Shown here one piece after another: positions 1-6,937 of a stretch of 33,044 nt of DNA (its first letter is position 1; each line of letters opens with the position of its first letter). Source of the DNA: Gammaproteobacteria bacterium (lineage in GTDB: Bacteria; Pseudomonadota; Gammaproteobacteria; Acidiferrobacterales; SPGG2); the NCBI GenBank assembly GCA_029861845.1, contig JAOTYM010000044.1, positions 1-33,044 on the forward strand. Reading direction: 5' to 3'. The notes below the pieces were generated by a model that worked only from the letters and a program-made list of their open reading frames with translations, did not search any database and was not told the origin of the DNA. The translations under genes and the position numbers were made by a program.

Positions 1-651
1 GGCCAACTCCGTTGGTTAGGAGTGTTCGCGACTACCTATAAGGGACGCACGCTCTTTTTCCCTGGCTATAACCTGAGTCTGCTCGCCTACTGTCATGGCC
101 ACGCCGTGGATAGTTCTCGGCAATTCAAAATAGACCACATCACACTAGAGCCTGACCTGCGAAAGTGGCATCTAACCGGAACGCGGAGGCGTCATCAATA
201 TGGGCCAATAACACGCGACCTGGGAAATGGACGTTACTTGTGGTTTGGGATGAGCATCTCGGGCGTTGAAGTATTCCGTTTACTAAAGGAACACACCATC
301 GTTGAAGCGGAGACGCCAGATAGCGATGTCCAACGTCGGGGCGACATTTTCATGCAGGCGCGTAGAGGCGCCAGGGACTTCCTTGTGACACCCCCACCGA
401 ATAGATGCGCACCGGATACCAATTGCTTACTGCATTTCGCTGTAATTGTTGGCAAAACTAACTTCCAAAGTTACCGCGAGCACGATCTGGCATTGCCTCA
501 TGGCTCGCCCCTATTGTTAGACCCGATACCATCGCCGCACGAATATCACGTTAAGGTCCATCGTGAACAGATGGGCAGTGACGTGTACCTACAGGTGTCT
601 TGTGCGTGGTCTCCCGGTCGACTTGCCCATCCGGTTGTGTTCGCGTGGTAG
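1..651 (+). CDS. Hypothetical protein, 5' end outside the window
   Basis: I do not recognise this protein. The frame is open from the first base to a TAG at 649-651, so the gene probably starts upstream. A GTG at 22 has a purine-rich AGGAG directly abutting it, which is too close to act as a ribosome site, so I do not take it as the start. The visible 216 residues are mixed charged and aromatic, with no signal peptide, membrane segment or obvious catalytic motif. The C-terminal third looks like alternating beta strands and ends in a hydrophobic tail (HPVVFAW). It lies 74 bases before the pentapeptide-repeat gene on the same strand, so the two may be co-transcribed. That is inference from spacing only. 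Confidence 0.6.
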   Translation, partial: GQLRWLGVFATTYKGRTLFFPGYNLSLLAYCHGHAVDSSRQFKIDHITLEPDLRKWHLTGTRRRHQYGPITRDLGNGRYLWFGMSISGVEVFRLLKEHTIVEAETPDSDVQRRGDIFMQARRGARDFLVTPPPNRCAPDTNCLLHFAVIVGKTNFQSYREHDLALPHGSPLLLDPIPSPHEYHVKVHREQMGSDVYLQVSCAWSPGRLAHPVVFAW

Positions 652-725
652 TTTAGAGATATCGCCACGGATCGCCACTGGAAGCGTCGAGGAATACGGA
701 CCGCTGAAGTGGAGCAAGGTGAGAT

Positions 726-2408
726 ATGGAAGCCAACGAAGCACTTGAACTGTTACGAAGCGGCCAAGACGGTATCAGCGAATGGAATCAGCGCAAACAG
801 GCAGACGATGATATACCTAACCTGGCTGATCGTGATTTGTCTGAAATCGATCTGAGGAACGCGGACCTCGCAGGAGTGCGGCTCACAAATGCCGTTCTGC
901 GAGACGCAAACCTAGAACATGCAAATCTTTCTAAGGCAGATTTAGAAGGCGCTAATCTAAGCGGAGTTAGACTCGGGCGAACCAACTTCTCTGGGGCGCA
1001 ACTTATTTCTGTAAACCTTTCCAGGTCGATCAACTCAAATCCCGGAGCACTCAACTTTTCCAAATCGAATCTCCGTAAGGGCGACTTGTCGAATGGAAAT
1101 TTGCAGGGTGCAGATTTTTCGGAAGCAGAACTATATGAGACAAAGTTCTGTAAATCCGAACTGCGAGGCGCAAACTTTTTGCAGGCTAAACTTGGAGGGA
1201 CAGACTTTTCGGATGCGGACCTTCGAGAAGCCAATCTTTCAAAGACTGAGGTCGCGGCTCTCCCATCAGGAAGTTACTTTTCCAGATCTGATCTGCGCAA
1301 AGCCAACCTTTCCGAAGGCAGATTTTGGGGAGCGCAATTTGTTAAGGCCGATCTGTCAGAAGCTCACCTCAATGCAGCCGATTTCGCAGGAGGTAGATCA
1401 GGCGGCGGATTGGGAGTGGGCGCACGCGACATTCCCGCGGCCAAGCTCTGCGACGCTAATCTTTGCAACACCAACTTATTCGGTGCCAATTTGAAGGGAG
1501 TGGACCTGCGGGGCGCGGATCTCTCGGGAGCTAACCTGAGACAAGCTAACCTTGCGGAAGCGGATCTGCGTGGTGTAGGGGTTGGCGGATTTAAGCGTTT
1601 CATATATCCCTTCTCCCGTGTCCCATTCATTCTCAACGATACTCATATCCGAAACACGAGATTTTCGTCACGTGTAGCTGACCCCTGGTCAGTACTGCGG
1701 AGAAATTACACTGGTACGCAGTTCGCCTTCCACTTACTCTTTTTGTTTATCTTTCTCCTACCTTACACGATGCGTACGCTGTTCTGGACAGGTGTTAGCC
1801 GAATGGAAGCGAGCGTAGTACAGACGGCGATTACTGCAATCAGAGAGGCGTCTGATGATCTCAAGCAGTCTCCGGATTCAAAGGCTCGGGTGTGGGCCGA
1901 CAAAGCCGTTAAGTTTAGCATTAGATTTGAACCTGCCATGTCTGAGAGCCTCCGCAGTTGGTTCGTTACGCAAAAGCACGATGAGATTCTGCAGTCGGTC
2001 AATGATTTGTTAGAGGAGGCCACAAAGCTGGCTGGATCCAAAGATGTAAGGACAGACGAGTGGAGCCAAGATGCCCAGCGGCTACAGGTGCTCTATCGAC
2101 CGTGGTTGAACGCAGAGTTTCGACAGTGGAGGGTCTGGGAGCTTCTTTTAGGGCTCGACAAGGGACTATGGTACTTTGGTCTAGTGATGGTACTGTTGAT
2201 CTACAACATGGGGCGGGGCTTACTAACTTACTTTGTGGGTTCGTTGCGGGACGAAGAGGAACGTTCGGGCGATTCACCTGCTTGGCAACATTACCGTGGA
2301 TGGTATCGAGCTCATCAAGTTGTCACACTGTTGCTAATCTTTGTTGGAGCGTCTTTTCTATTTCACGCTTGGCATTGGCTAACCGCCCCCGTCCTGTTGC
2401 CTGGGTGA
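726..2408 (+). CDS. Pentapeptide-repeat protein with C-terminal membrane segments
   Basis: The protein has 560 residues. Residues about 38-285 are a long run of pentapeptide repeats of the A(D/N)Lxx type (for example ADLEGANLSG and ADLRGANL-like units), expected to form a right-handed quadrilateral beta helix. A glycine-rich break at about 221-234 interrupts the run. Hydrophobic segments follow at about 334-350, 481-503 and 531-549. Between the first two lies a soluble helical region of about 120 residues. The start ATG has an AGG 6 bases upstream. The N-terminal LRSGQDGISEWNQRK is typical of the short cap preceding such repeats. The repeat domain is presumably cytosolic and tethered to the inner membrane. 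The molecular function is unknown, because this fold occurs in many unrelated contexts. Confidence 0.85.
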   Translation: MEANEALELLRSGQDGISEWNQRKQADDDIPNLADRDLSEIDLRNADLAGVRLTNAVLRDANLEHANLSKADLEGANLSGVRLGRTNFSGAQLISVNLSRSINSNPGALNFSKSNLRKGDLSNGNLQGADFSEAELYETKFCKSELRGANFLQAKLGGTDFSDADLREANLSKTEVAALPSGSYFSRSDLRKANLSEGRFWGAQFVKADLSEAHLNAADFAGGRSGGGLGVGARDIPAAKLCDANLCNTNLFGANLKGVDLRGADLSGANLRQANLAEADLRGVGVGGFKRFIYPFSRVPFILNDTHIRNTRFSSRVADPWSVLRRNYTGTQFAFHLLFLFIFLLPYTMRTLFWTGVSRMEASVVQTAITAIREASDDLKQSPDSKARVWADKAVKFSIRFEPAMSESLRSWFVTQKHDEILQSVNDLLEEATKLAGSKDVRTDEWSQDAQRLQVLYRPWLNAEFRQWRVWELLLGLDKGLWYFGLVMVLLIYNMGRGLLTYFVGSLRDEEERSGDSPAWQHYRGWYRAHQVVTLLLIFVGASFLFHAWHWLTAPVLLPG

Positions 2409-2593
2409 GTCGTACGATGCAAGAGGTCCAAAAGCTCGCCAGAAGTCGACTTCTCGATTGGAACACCAGGCCATGTTAAAAGCTGACAATATCGACGAGG
2501 AGATGGCCAAACTGTTGGCAAGCGGCGTATTAGAGATGGCAGTTGTGCCCAGAGGAACGCCGCCGACCTTGATCCGGCGCCCGAAAGGTTGGA

Positions 2594-3013
2594 TCAGTGT
2601 TCCGGTCCGCCCTTACGAGGTGCGGTTAACGTGTCCAATTGGTCGAGTACGTCTTTTAGGGCCGGTATGGCCTCCCGCTTCAACTCAAGGGAAACCTCTA
2701 GATGATTCTGAAGAACCAACGCTAGACCGGGAGCGCCCGCTGGCGTCACCATCGGGCGCAGACCCGTCAGACGTAGAGACTTGATCTCGTCGGACTGACG
2801 CCTATCAGTATCAAGGGTGGCCGGTCTCGTTCCTTTCAACGCCCCGAGTATCATCATTACCGTGGCCCCAATGATTCTCTTCGCGATCTCGATTCGGAAA
2901 TTTTTCTCGTCATGTGATCGAAACTGCAAGACGACATTGCCTGCCATTGTTCTATCTACTGCCGTAACGTCGCGAAAAACAGGCGCGGTAAATTCAGTGG
3001 ATTCCGTAGGCAT
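2594..3013 (-). CDS. Hypothetical protein, 139 aa
   Basis: The family is not recognised. The ATG at 3013 is chosen because AGGGGGAC lies just upstream on the minus strand; the frame stays open further upstream to 3313, but that part reads like non-coding arginine/proline-rich translation. The N-terminal half has a beta-like pattern (GNVVLQFRSHDEKNFRIEI), followed by a hydrophobic stretch (IIGATVMMILGAL) and a C-terminal helix with an LKREAIPALKDVLDQLDTL pattern. No signal peptide is seen. It is the last of a minus-strand series of small genes downstream of ssrA. A perfect 16-base palindrome sits 35-50 bases upstream of its start and may regulate it. A shorter frame on the opposite strand (2458-2784) overlaps it, and I consider the minus-strand gene the better candidate. 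Confidence 0.55.
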   Translation of the reverse strand: MPTESTEFTAPVFRDVTAVDRTMAGNVVLQFRSHDEKNFRIEIAKRIIGATVMMILGALKGTRPATLDTDRRQSDEIKSLRLTGLRPMVTPAGAPGLALVLQNHLEVSLELKREAIPALKDVLDQLDTLTAPRKGGPEH

Positions 3014-3047
3014 TGTTGTCCCCCTCTGACCATAGGCTGTTTGTTTT

Positions 3048-3063
3048 CTCCCGACGTCGGGAG
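3048..3063. promoter_or_regulatory. Perfect 16-bp palindrome upstream of the 139-aa gene
   Basis: CTCCCGACGTCGGGAG is a complete palindrome 35 bases ahead of the minus-strand ATG at 3013. No T-run follows it in the minus-strand direction, so it is not a standard terminator. A dimeric repressor site is possible. This is inference from symmetry and position. Confidence 0.35.
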
Positions 3064-3120
3064 ACGGCTCCCTTAAGAGACTTCGGGCTTGCTGGGGCGA
3101 TCCAGTGCGCCTCCCGTTTC

Positions 3121-3285
3121 TTACTCTCCGCCAAACAAGACCCACAGCAGGAACCACAACAGCCTTCCGGGCAGGCGGTCTGCCGGCGGCGGTGGGTCTC
3201 GTCTCTGAGGCTTTTGAGATCGTGCCCATGGCGTGAAGTTGGGATCGTCGAGCGTGATTGTGTTCTTGTGTAACCTCGTCACCAT
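3121..3285 (-). CDS. Possible small membrane-anchored ORF, 54 aa
   Basis: This is a doubtful small ORF. From the ATG at 3285 it reads a polar segment, a proline/arginine-rich stretch (RRDPPPPADRLPG) and a hydrophobic tail (RLLWFLLWVLFGGE) just before the stop. The ordered switch from polar to proline-rich to hydrophobic looks more protein-like than random. However, no Shine-Dalgarno sequence precedes the ATG, and another frame is open across the same bases. It lies between the 60-aa and 139-aa minus-strand genes. If real, it would be a C-tail-anchored inner-membrane peptide. No function can be given. Confidence 0.3.
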   Translation of the reverse strand: MVTRLHKNTITLDDPNFTPWARSQKPQRRDPPPPADRLPGRLLWFLLWVLFGGE

Positions 3286-3319
3286 CATGGACGAACGCCC
3301 GATGCGTAACCATTTCCTT

Positions 3320-3370
3320 GACCGCGCTGTACGGTGCGGTCTTCTTTCCCTGATCGTTACGCTTGCGTAA
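3320..3370. repeat. Two short inverted repeats between small genes
   Basis: GACCGC (3320-3325) pairs with GCGGTC (3336-3341) around a 10-base loop. TTACGC-TT-GCGTAA (3357-3370) directly follows the stop of the minus-strand 60-aa gene. Neither is followed by a clear T-run on the minus strand. On the plus strand the first is followed by TTCTTT. They may mark transcript ends or processing sites; this is tentative. Confidence 0.3.
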
Positions 3371-3553
3371 CTACTTCTCCGGCTCCGCAGACACGAAGTT
3401 GGACGACGCGGTGTTGATGATCTGCTCGTCGTCGTCACCTTGCCGGATCTTGATGACCGGCCCATCTACCTCGATCACTTGGCATTTGAACATTTGTTGT
3501 TCATCTCCGCCCACGATCATGCGGATTCGATAAGTTTGGCCTACATTGAACAT
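3371..3553 (-). CDS. Small hypothetical protein, 60 aa
   Basis: The start is fixed at the ATG at 3553 by an excellent Shine-Dalgarno (GAGGAGGTGA) 7 bases upstream on the minus strand. The frame runs further upstream, but that extension would absorb the ribosome site. The sequence alternates hydrophobic and polar residues (VGQTYRIRMIVGGDEQQ, then FKCQVIEVDGPVIKIRQG and IINTASSNFVSAE), as expected for a small beta-barrel or SH3-like fold. There is no signal peptide, cysteine pair or membrane segment. I recall short unnamed proteobacterial proteins with similar INTAS-xxFVSAE endings, but no function is known to me. It lies 50 bases after the 68-aa gene and is probably in the same transcript. Confidence 0.7.
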   Translation of the reverse strand: MFNVGQTYRIRMIVGGDEQQMFKCQVIEVDGPVIKIRQGDDDEQIINTASSNFVSAEPEK

Positions 3554-3603
3554 GGCGAAATCACCTCCTCGGCCTCCTGGATTGGACTGAAGGGACGGCA
3601 CAA

Positions 3604-3810
3604 CTACCGCGCCAGGGTGTACTTATAAGGCACCTCGATCATTGAACTCGCCACCATGACTTCGGGTGCTACCTGCGGCGCTGTGGGTGATAGCGGCGGC
3701 GGATCTCCTGCGTGCTCCGGGTGTGCAAGGACGACAGTGCTGTAGATGAGGAGGCCCCCACCGGCGATGACGTACTGGTTAAACTTCCTGTAGTTTCCGA
3801 ACTTATCCAT
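3604..3810 (-). CDS. Small single-pass membrane protein, 68 aa
   Basis: The family is not recognised. The ATG at 3810 has GGGAGG about 13 bases upstream, a rather long gap; a GTG at 3831 is an alternative start adding seven residues. Residues about 14-30 (YVIAGGGLLIYSTVVLA) form one hydrophobic span after a short basic N-terminus. A proline-rich tail follows (DPPPLSPTAPQVAPEV). The layout suggests an inner-membrane peptide with its tail outside the membrane, or possibly a cleaved secreted peptide, since VLA-HPEH resembles a signal peptidase site. It is the first gene of the minus-strand small-gene series and the closest one to ssrA. Confidence 0.5.
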   Translation of the reverse strand: MDKFGNYRKFNQYVIAGGGLLIYSTVVLAHPEHAGDPPPLSPTAPQVAPEVMVASSMIEVPYKYTLAR

Positions 3811-3996
3811 TGAAAAGGTTGGACCTCCCACATTGAGAATCTGCTTCCAAGGAGGATGTCTGCTTTGGCTAGCCTATCCGTGCCTTCGGATCGCCTTTTG
3901 ACCCACGTGGAAAACCGCCGCCTTGTGGGTAGCCCTATGGGTACAACAAGCCTCTGAAAATAATTCTCTTATTTATCAAGAGCTTATTTGCCTAAA

Positions 3997-4351
3997 TGGT
4001 GGAGGCGGCGGGAATCGAACCCGCGTCCGCAAGTCCTCCGCCGTCCGGTTCTACATGCGTAGTCTGTCTATGATTTAACCCGCCAGCCCCCAACAGACAG
4101 GAATGCTGACCGGCTTAGCCCGCTTGCGTCTAACGCAGCGCTAACAGGCACAACGCTACGCGGTTCTGCGTGCATCGACCCCTTGGCTCCCAGCCCACAG
4201 ACAAACCGGGAAAGAGGCTAGCGGGGATTAAGCCGCTAGGGCGTAGTTGTCGTTGTTGGCAACTATCAGTGTGCAGCTGGATTTACGAGGAACTCTGCAC
4301 CTCGGCATGCCCCGAAGGTTTCGCGACCCACGTCGAAGCCGTGTCGCCCCC
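3997..4351 (-). ncRNA. ssrA: tmRNA (transfer-messenger RNA)
   Basis: On the minus strand the 355-nt RNA begins GGGGGCG and ends with a T-arm (GGTTCGATTCC) and CGCCTCC-A-CCA. The first seven bases pair with CGCCTCC in a 7-bp acceptor stem with one G-U pair. The CCA is encoded. An internal reading frame GCC...TAA gives the proteolysis tag ANNDNYALAA. The RNA rescues ribosomes stalled on broken messages and works with SmpB, whose gene lies just upstream on the same strand. The 3' end faces the accessory region at 1-3990, making it a candidate island attachment site. Confidence 0.97.
4228..4260 (-). other. tmRNA tag-peptide reading frame
   Basis: The resume codon GCC is at 4260-4258 and the stop TAA at 4230-4228. 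The encoded tag is ANNDNYALAA, ending in the YALAA degron recognised by ClpXP/ClpAP in related bacteria. It is preceded by GATAGTT, similar to the region upstream of the resume codon in E. coli tmRNA. Confidence 0.93.
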
Positions 4352-4394
4352 GTATTCGTCATGGACAACCTGTGGTTATCCAGGTTCCCTCACT

Positions 4395-4423
4395 ATGGTA
4401 GGGGCGATACTAGCTATAAGCAA
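4395..4423 (-). promoter_or_regulatory. Weak candidate ssrA promoter
   Basis: On the minus strand TTGCTT is followed after 17 bases by TACCAT. The hexamers match the sigma-70 consensus only partly (3 and 4 of 6). Transcription would start about 37 bases before the mature tmRNA end, requiring 5' processing. The gap between smpB and ssrA is small, so read-through from smpB is equally possible. Confidence 0.25.
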
Positions 4424-4439
4424 GGGGGTCGATGGCCGA

Positions 4440-4919
4440 CTAGCGGCTTATGCTTTTCAACGCTCGCTGCTGTTCGCGTTCAGTTTCTCGCTGCTTTATT
4501 GATGCACGCTTGTCGTATTGCCGCTTGCCTTTGGCGAGCGCAATTTCAAGCTTGGCGCGACCCTTCTTCCAATAAAGTGCCAGCGGCACTAGTGTATAGC
4601 CGCGGCGTTCCACGGCACCGATCAGTTTGCGAATCTCTTGTCGGTGCAAAAGCAACTTGCGGGTTCGTCGGGGATCTGGCTTCACGTGCGTCGAGGCGGA
4701 TGACAATGGCGAGATATGGGCGCCGACGAGGAATACTTGCCCGTCTTTGATATTGACGTAGCCTTCTTTCAGTTGCGCATGACCAGCCCGAAGGCTCTTA
4801 ACTTCCCAGCCCAGCAGCGAAATGCCGGTTTCGAATCGCTCCTCGATGAAATAATCGTGCCGCGCCTTCTTGTTGAGGGCGATGGTGTGTCCCGATGCCT
4901 TGTTGGTTTTGGACTTCAT
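4440..4919 (-). CDS. smpB: SsrA-binding protein SmpB
   Basis: SmpB binds the tRNA-like domain of tmRNA and delivers it to stalled ribosomes. The ATG at 4919 gives 159 residues, matching the usual length of about 160; a GTG at 4931 would add four residues. Family hallmarks are visible: [20 protein letters not shown] near the N-terminus, [12 protein letters not shown] (OB-fold core), [20 protein letters not shown], and the basic C-terminal tail [16 protein letters not shown], which inserts into the mRNA path. It lies 88 bases upstream of ssrA on the same strand and is divergent from the transporter gene. Identification is secure. Confidence 0.96.
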   Translation of the reverse strand: MKSKTNKASGHTIALNKKARHDYFIEERFETGISLLGWEVKSLRAGHAQLKEGYVNIKDGQVFLVGAHISPLSSASTHVKPDPRRTRKLLLHRQEIRKLIGAVERRGYTLVPLALYWKKGRAKLEIALAKGKRQYDKRASIKQRETEREQQRALKSISR

Positions 4920-4964
4920 GGAAGTAGTCACGACTAAATCTCATACATTCAAACACAATTTGAC

Positions 4965-5019
4965 CGCCAAAAGAATTCTTCGGACGCACGCGCAGTTGGA
5001 ATGTTGTTTTGGCGTGCGT
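4965..5019. repeat. Overlapping inverted repeats in the smpB/transporter divergent region
   Basis: CGCCAAAA (4965-4972) pairs with TTTTGGCG (5007-5014), and ACGCACGC (4984-4991) pairs with GCGTGCGT (5012-5019). A perfect 10-bp palindrome AAGAATTCTT lies at 4971-4980. The right arms overlap the -35 hexamer of the predicted transporter promoter. A regulator-binding region is plausible. Confidence 0.4.
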
Positions 5020-5036
5020 GCTAAACTGCTTGTAAT
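5009..5036 (+). promoter_or_regulatory. Candidate sigma-70 promoter for the transporter-ratA-rnfH genes
   Basis: TTGGCG (5009-5014), a 16-base spacer and TGTAAT (5031-5036) match the consensus at 4/6 and 5/6 positions. The expected start site is about 60 bases before the transporter ATG. Confidence 0.4.
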
Positions 5037-5105
5037 CTAGATCGCATTGTTTTCCACAGATCCTAAGGTAGCAACCCCCCAACCTGTGACTAAACTAAGC
5101 CTGGG

Positions 5106-6500
5106 ATGGCAAAGCGGAAGAAAAGAGTAGGTGAGAAGCCCGGCGACGTCGTGTGGTCATCTTCATGGACCTTCATTCTGGCCGCGAGTGGCGCCGCAAT
5201 CGGGCTCAATAATGTTTGGCAGTTCCCAGTGCTGGTAAGCGAATACGGCGGCGGTGCCTTTGTTGTCTTCTATCTCTTGTGTGTACTCTTGATTGGTATG
5301 CCGCTACTCGTGGCGGAGGTAACGATTGGGCGTCTTGGACGTAAGTCACCGATCAACAGTATTCACGTGGTGGCAGAACAGGCCGGACGCCACCGCAACT
5401 GGCGACTAATCGGTTGGCTGGGTGTAATCGCTGCCTTTCTGATTCTCTCTTATTTGAGTGTGGTTGCCGGCTGGATCATGGCCTATGCGTTTCGTACCAT
5501 GGTTGGCGTATTGGATGGGTTGACGGCGGATGGGCTTGCGAGCCTATTCAGGCGGTTTGTCAACGAACCAGAGAAACAGCTGTTTTGGCACAGCCTCTTC
5601 ATGGTGTCGACGATAATGGTGGCCGCGCGCGGTCTGAAGTCCGGGGTTGAGCCGCTCGTAAGATACGCAATGCCGACGGTCTTTCTATTGCTGTTAGCGC
5701 TGTTGTTATACGCCATCGTAATTGGCGAGTTCAATCAAGCGGTATACCGACTACTGCATCCTGATTTTACCAAGCTTACACGCGCGGGCATGCTGGCGGC
5801 CTTGGGGCACGCGTTTTTCAGCTTAGGTTTAGGTGCGGGGGTATTACTGGCTTATGCTGCCTATCTGCAGAAGGAAGCCCGTATACCTAGGACGGCGTTG
5901 GCGGTGGCTGGTGTCGACACCGTGGTAGGCATAGTGGCCGGTCTTGTCATTATGTCCGTTCTGCTCGTTGGTGTAGCCGAGCCGGAGTCGAGGCTAGCGC
6001 TCGTGTTCGAGGCGTTACCGCTTAGTTTCGACCAACTTCCATGGGGTCGAGTAATGGCCAGTCTGTTCTTTCTCATGCTGGCACTGACAGTCTGGCTTTC
6101 CGGTGTTGCCCTGATGGAGCCGGTGGTCATGTGGATGGAAGAACGTTGGCATTTCACAAGATTAAAGGCGGCAATCGTAACTGGCGGGGGTGCGTGGTCA
6201 TTAGGGATTGCTTCGGTTCTGTCTTTTAATTATTGGCGTTTTTCCTTCACCGTTTTGGGCGAAACCAAGAATCTTGGACCCTTCGATTTACTGCAAACTC
6301 TAACAGCTGACTTGCTGCTACCGATGAGTGGCATGCTGATTGCGTTGACTGCGGGTTGGATTTTGGGAGCGGATTCTTCCCGTACTGAACTCAAATTGCA
6401 TTCGCCGTGCGCTTATGATTCATGGTTATGGTGTGTGCGTATTGTTACCCCGGTCCTAATACTTATCGTACTTCTCAATATTCAGAGTCTACTTCTGTGA
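5106..6500 (+). CDS. Sodium-dependent transporter, neurotransmitter:sodium symporter (NSS) family
   Basis: A 464-residue polytopic inner-membrane protein with about eleven hydrophobic spans, the normal size for bacterial NSS proteins. The first span carries the family signature in the form GAAIGLNNVWQFP followed by YGGGAF (LeuT has GNAVGLGNFLRFP and NGGGAF). Such transporters use the sodium gradient to import amino acids or related solutes; the substrate here cannot be read. By eye alignment to LeuT, the Na-site Asn27 is kept, but the extracellular gate Arg30 is replaced by Gln and Gly26 by Asn. The TM8 region reads TVWLSGVALMEP and keeps one of the Na2 serines. Its stop overlaps the ratA start (GTGA), suggesting translational coupling. 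The ribosome site before the ATG at 5106 is weak. Confidence 0.9.
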   Translation: MAKRKKRVGEKPGDVVWSSSWTFILAASGAAIGLNNVWQFPVLVSEYGGGAFVVFYLLCVLLIGMPLLVAEVTIGRLGRKSPINSIHVVAEQAGRHRNWRLIGWLGVIAAFLILSYLSVVAGWIMAYAFRTMVGVLDGLTADGLASLFRRFVNEPEKQLFWHSLFMVSTIMVAARGLKSGVEPLVRYAMPTVFLLLLALLLYAIVIGEFNQAVYRLLHPDFTKLTRAGMLAALGHAFFSLGLGAGVLLAYAAYLQKEARIPRTALAVAGVDTVVGIVAGLVIMSVLLVGVAEPESRLALVFEALPLSFDQLPWGRVMASLFFLMLALTVWLSGVALMEPVVMWMEERWHFTRLKAAIVTGGGAWSLGIASVLSFNYWRFSFTVLGETKNLGPFDLLQTLTADLLLPMSGMLIALTAGWILGADSSRTELKLHSPCAYDSWLWCVRIVTPVLILIVLLNIQSLLL

Positions 6501-6937
6501 CTGCAATTAATAGGTCGGCCCTTGTTCCCTATAGCGCACGGGAAATGTCTGCGCTTGTAGTAGATATTGAGTCGTACCCAAGATTCTTGCCTTGGTGTGA
6601 AGGCGCTCGAATTCTGTCACAGAATGGCAGAGAAACAATTGCATGTCTGGACATCGCCTATCAAGGCATTCACAAGAGCTTCACGACACGCAACGAACGA
6701 AAGGGGGACGAAGTAATCGAGATGTACCTTGTGAAGGGACCGTTTAGTCACTTGCACGGAATTTGGGAGTTTCAAGAGCTTGAGGATGCCGCAAGTAAGA
6801 TCTCACTTAGGTTAGAGTTCGCTTTTTCCAATAAGATGCTTGATGTTGCTGTCAGACCAGTATTCACAAAAGTTGCCAACGGGCTTGTCGCTAGTTTTAC
6901 GAAAAGAGCGATAGATTTGTATGGCAGTCGTGAGTAA
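6497..6937 (+). CDS. ratA: RatA-family START/Coq10-like protein
   Basis: A 146-residue protein of the SRPBCC/START superfamily. Family features seen are an N-terminal strand (RSALVPYSAREMSALVVDIE), YPRFLPWCEGARIL, the IAYQGIHKSFTTRNE strand, and the final helix FTKVANGLVASFTKRAIDLYG. In E. coli RatA was reported as a 70S ribosome-association inhibitor; homologues of the same fold (Coq10) bind ubiquinone, so the cellular role is debated. The GTG at 6497 overlaps the transporter TGA as GTGA and gives the standard length; the frame stays open upstream inside the transporter. It is followed by rnfH with a 17-base overlap. Confidence 0.92.
   Translation: MTAINRSALVPYSAREMSALVVDIESYPRFLPWCEGARILSQNGRETIACLDIAYQGIHKSFTTRNERKGDEVIEMYLVKGPFSHLHGIWEFQELEDAASKISLRLEFAFSNKMLDVAVRPVFTKVANGLVASFTKRAIDLYGSRE

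Noticed and set aside
788..1636. Long minus-strand and alternative-frame ORFs across the pentapeptide gene
   Set aside because: They are by-products of the repetitive codon pattern; their products are serine/arginine-rich and low in complexity, with no start signals.
2458..2784. Plus-strand 108-codon frame after the pentapeptide gene
   Set aside because: The first 40 codons look plausible, but two thirds overlap the minus-strand 139-aa gene, which has a better ribosome site; no ribosome site or family is seen for this one. It may be a decayed fragment.
3014..3313. N-terminal extension of the 139-aa minus-strand gene by 100 codons
   Set aside because: The extension is arginine/proline-rich, overlaps another small frame, and bypasses the strong ribosome site in front of the ATG at 3013.
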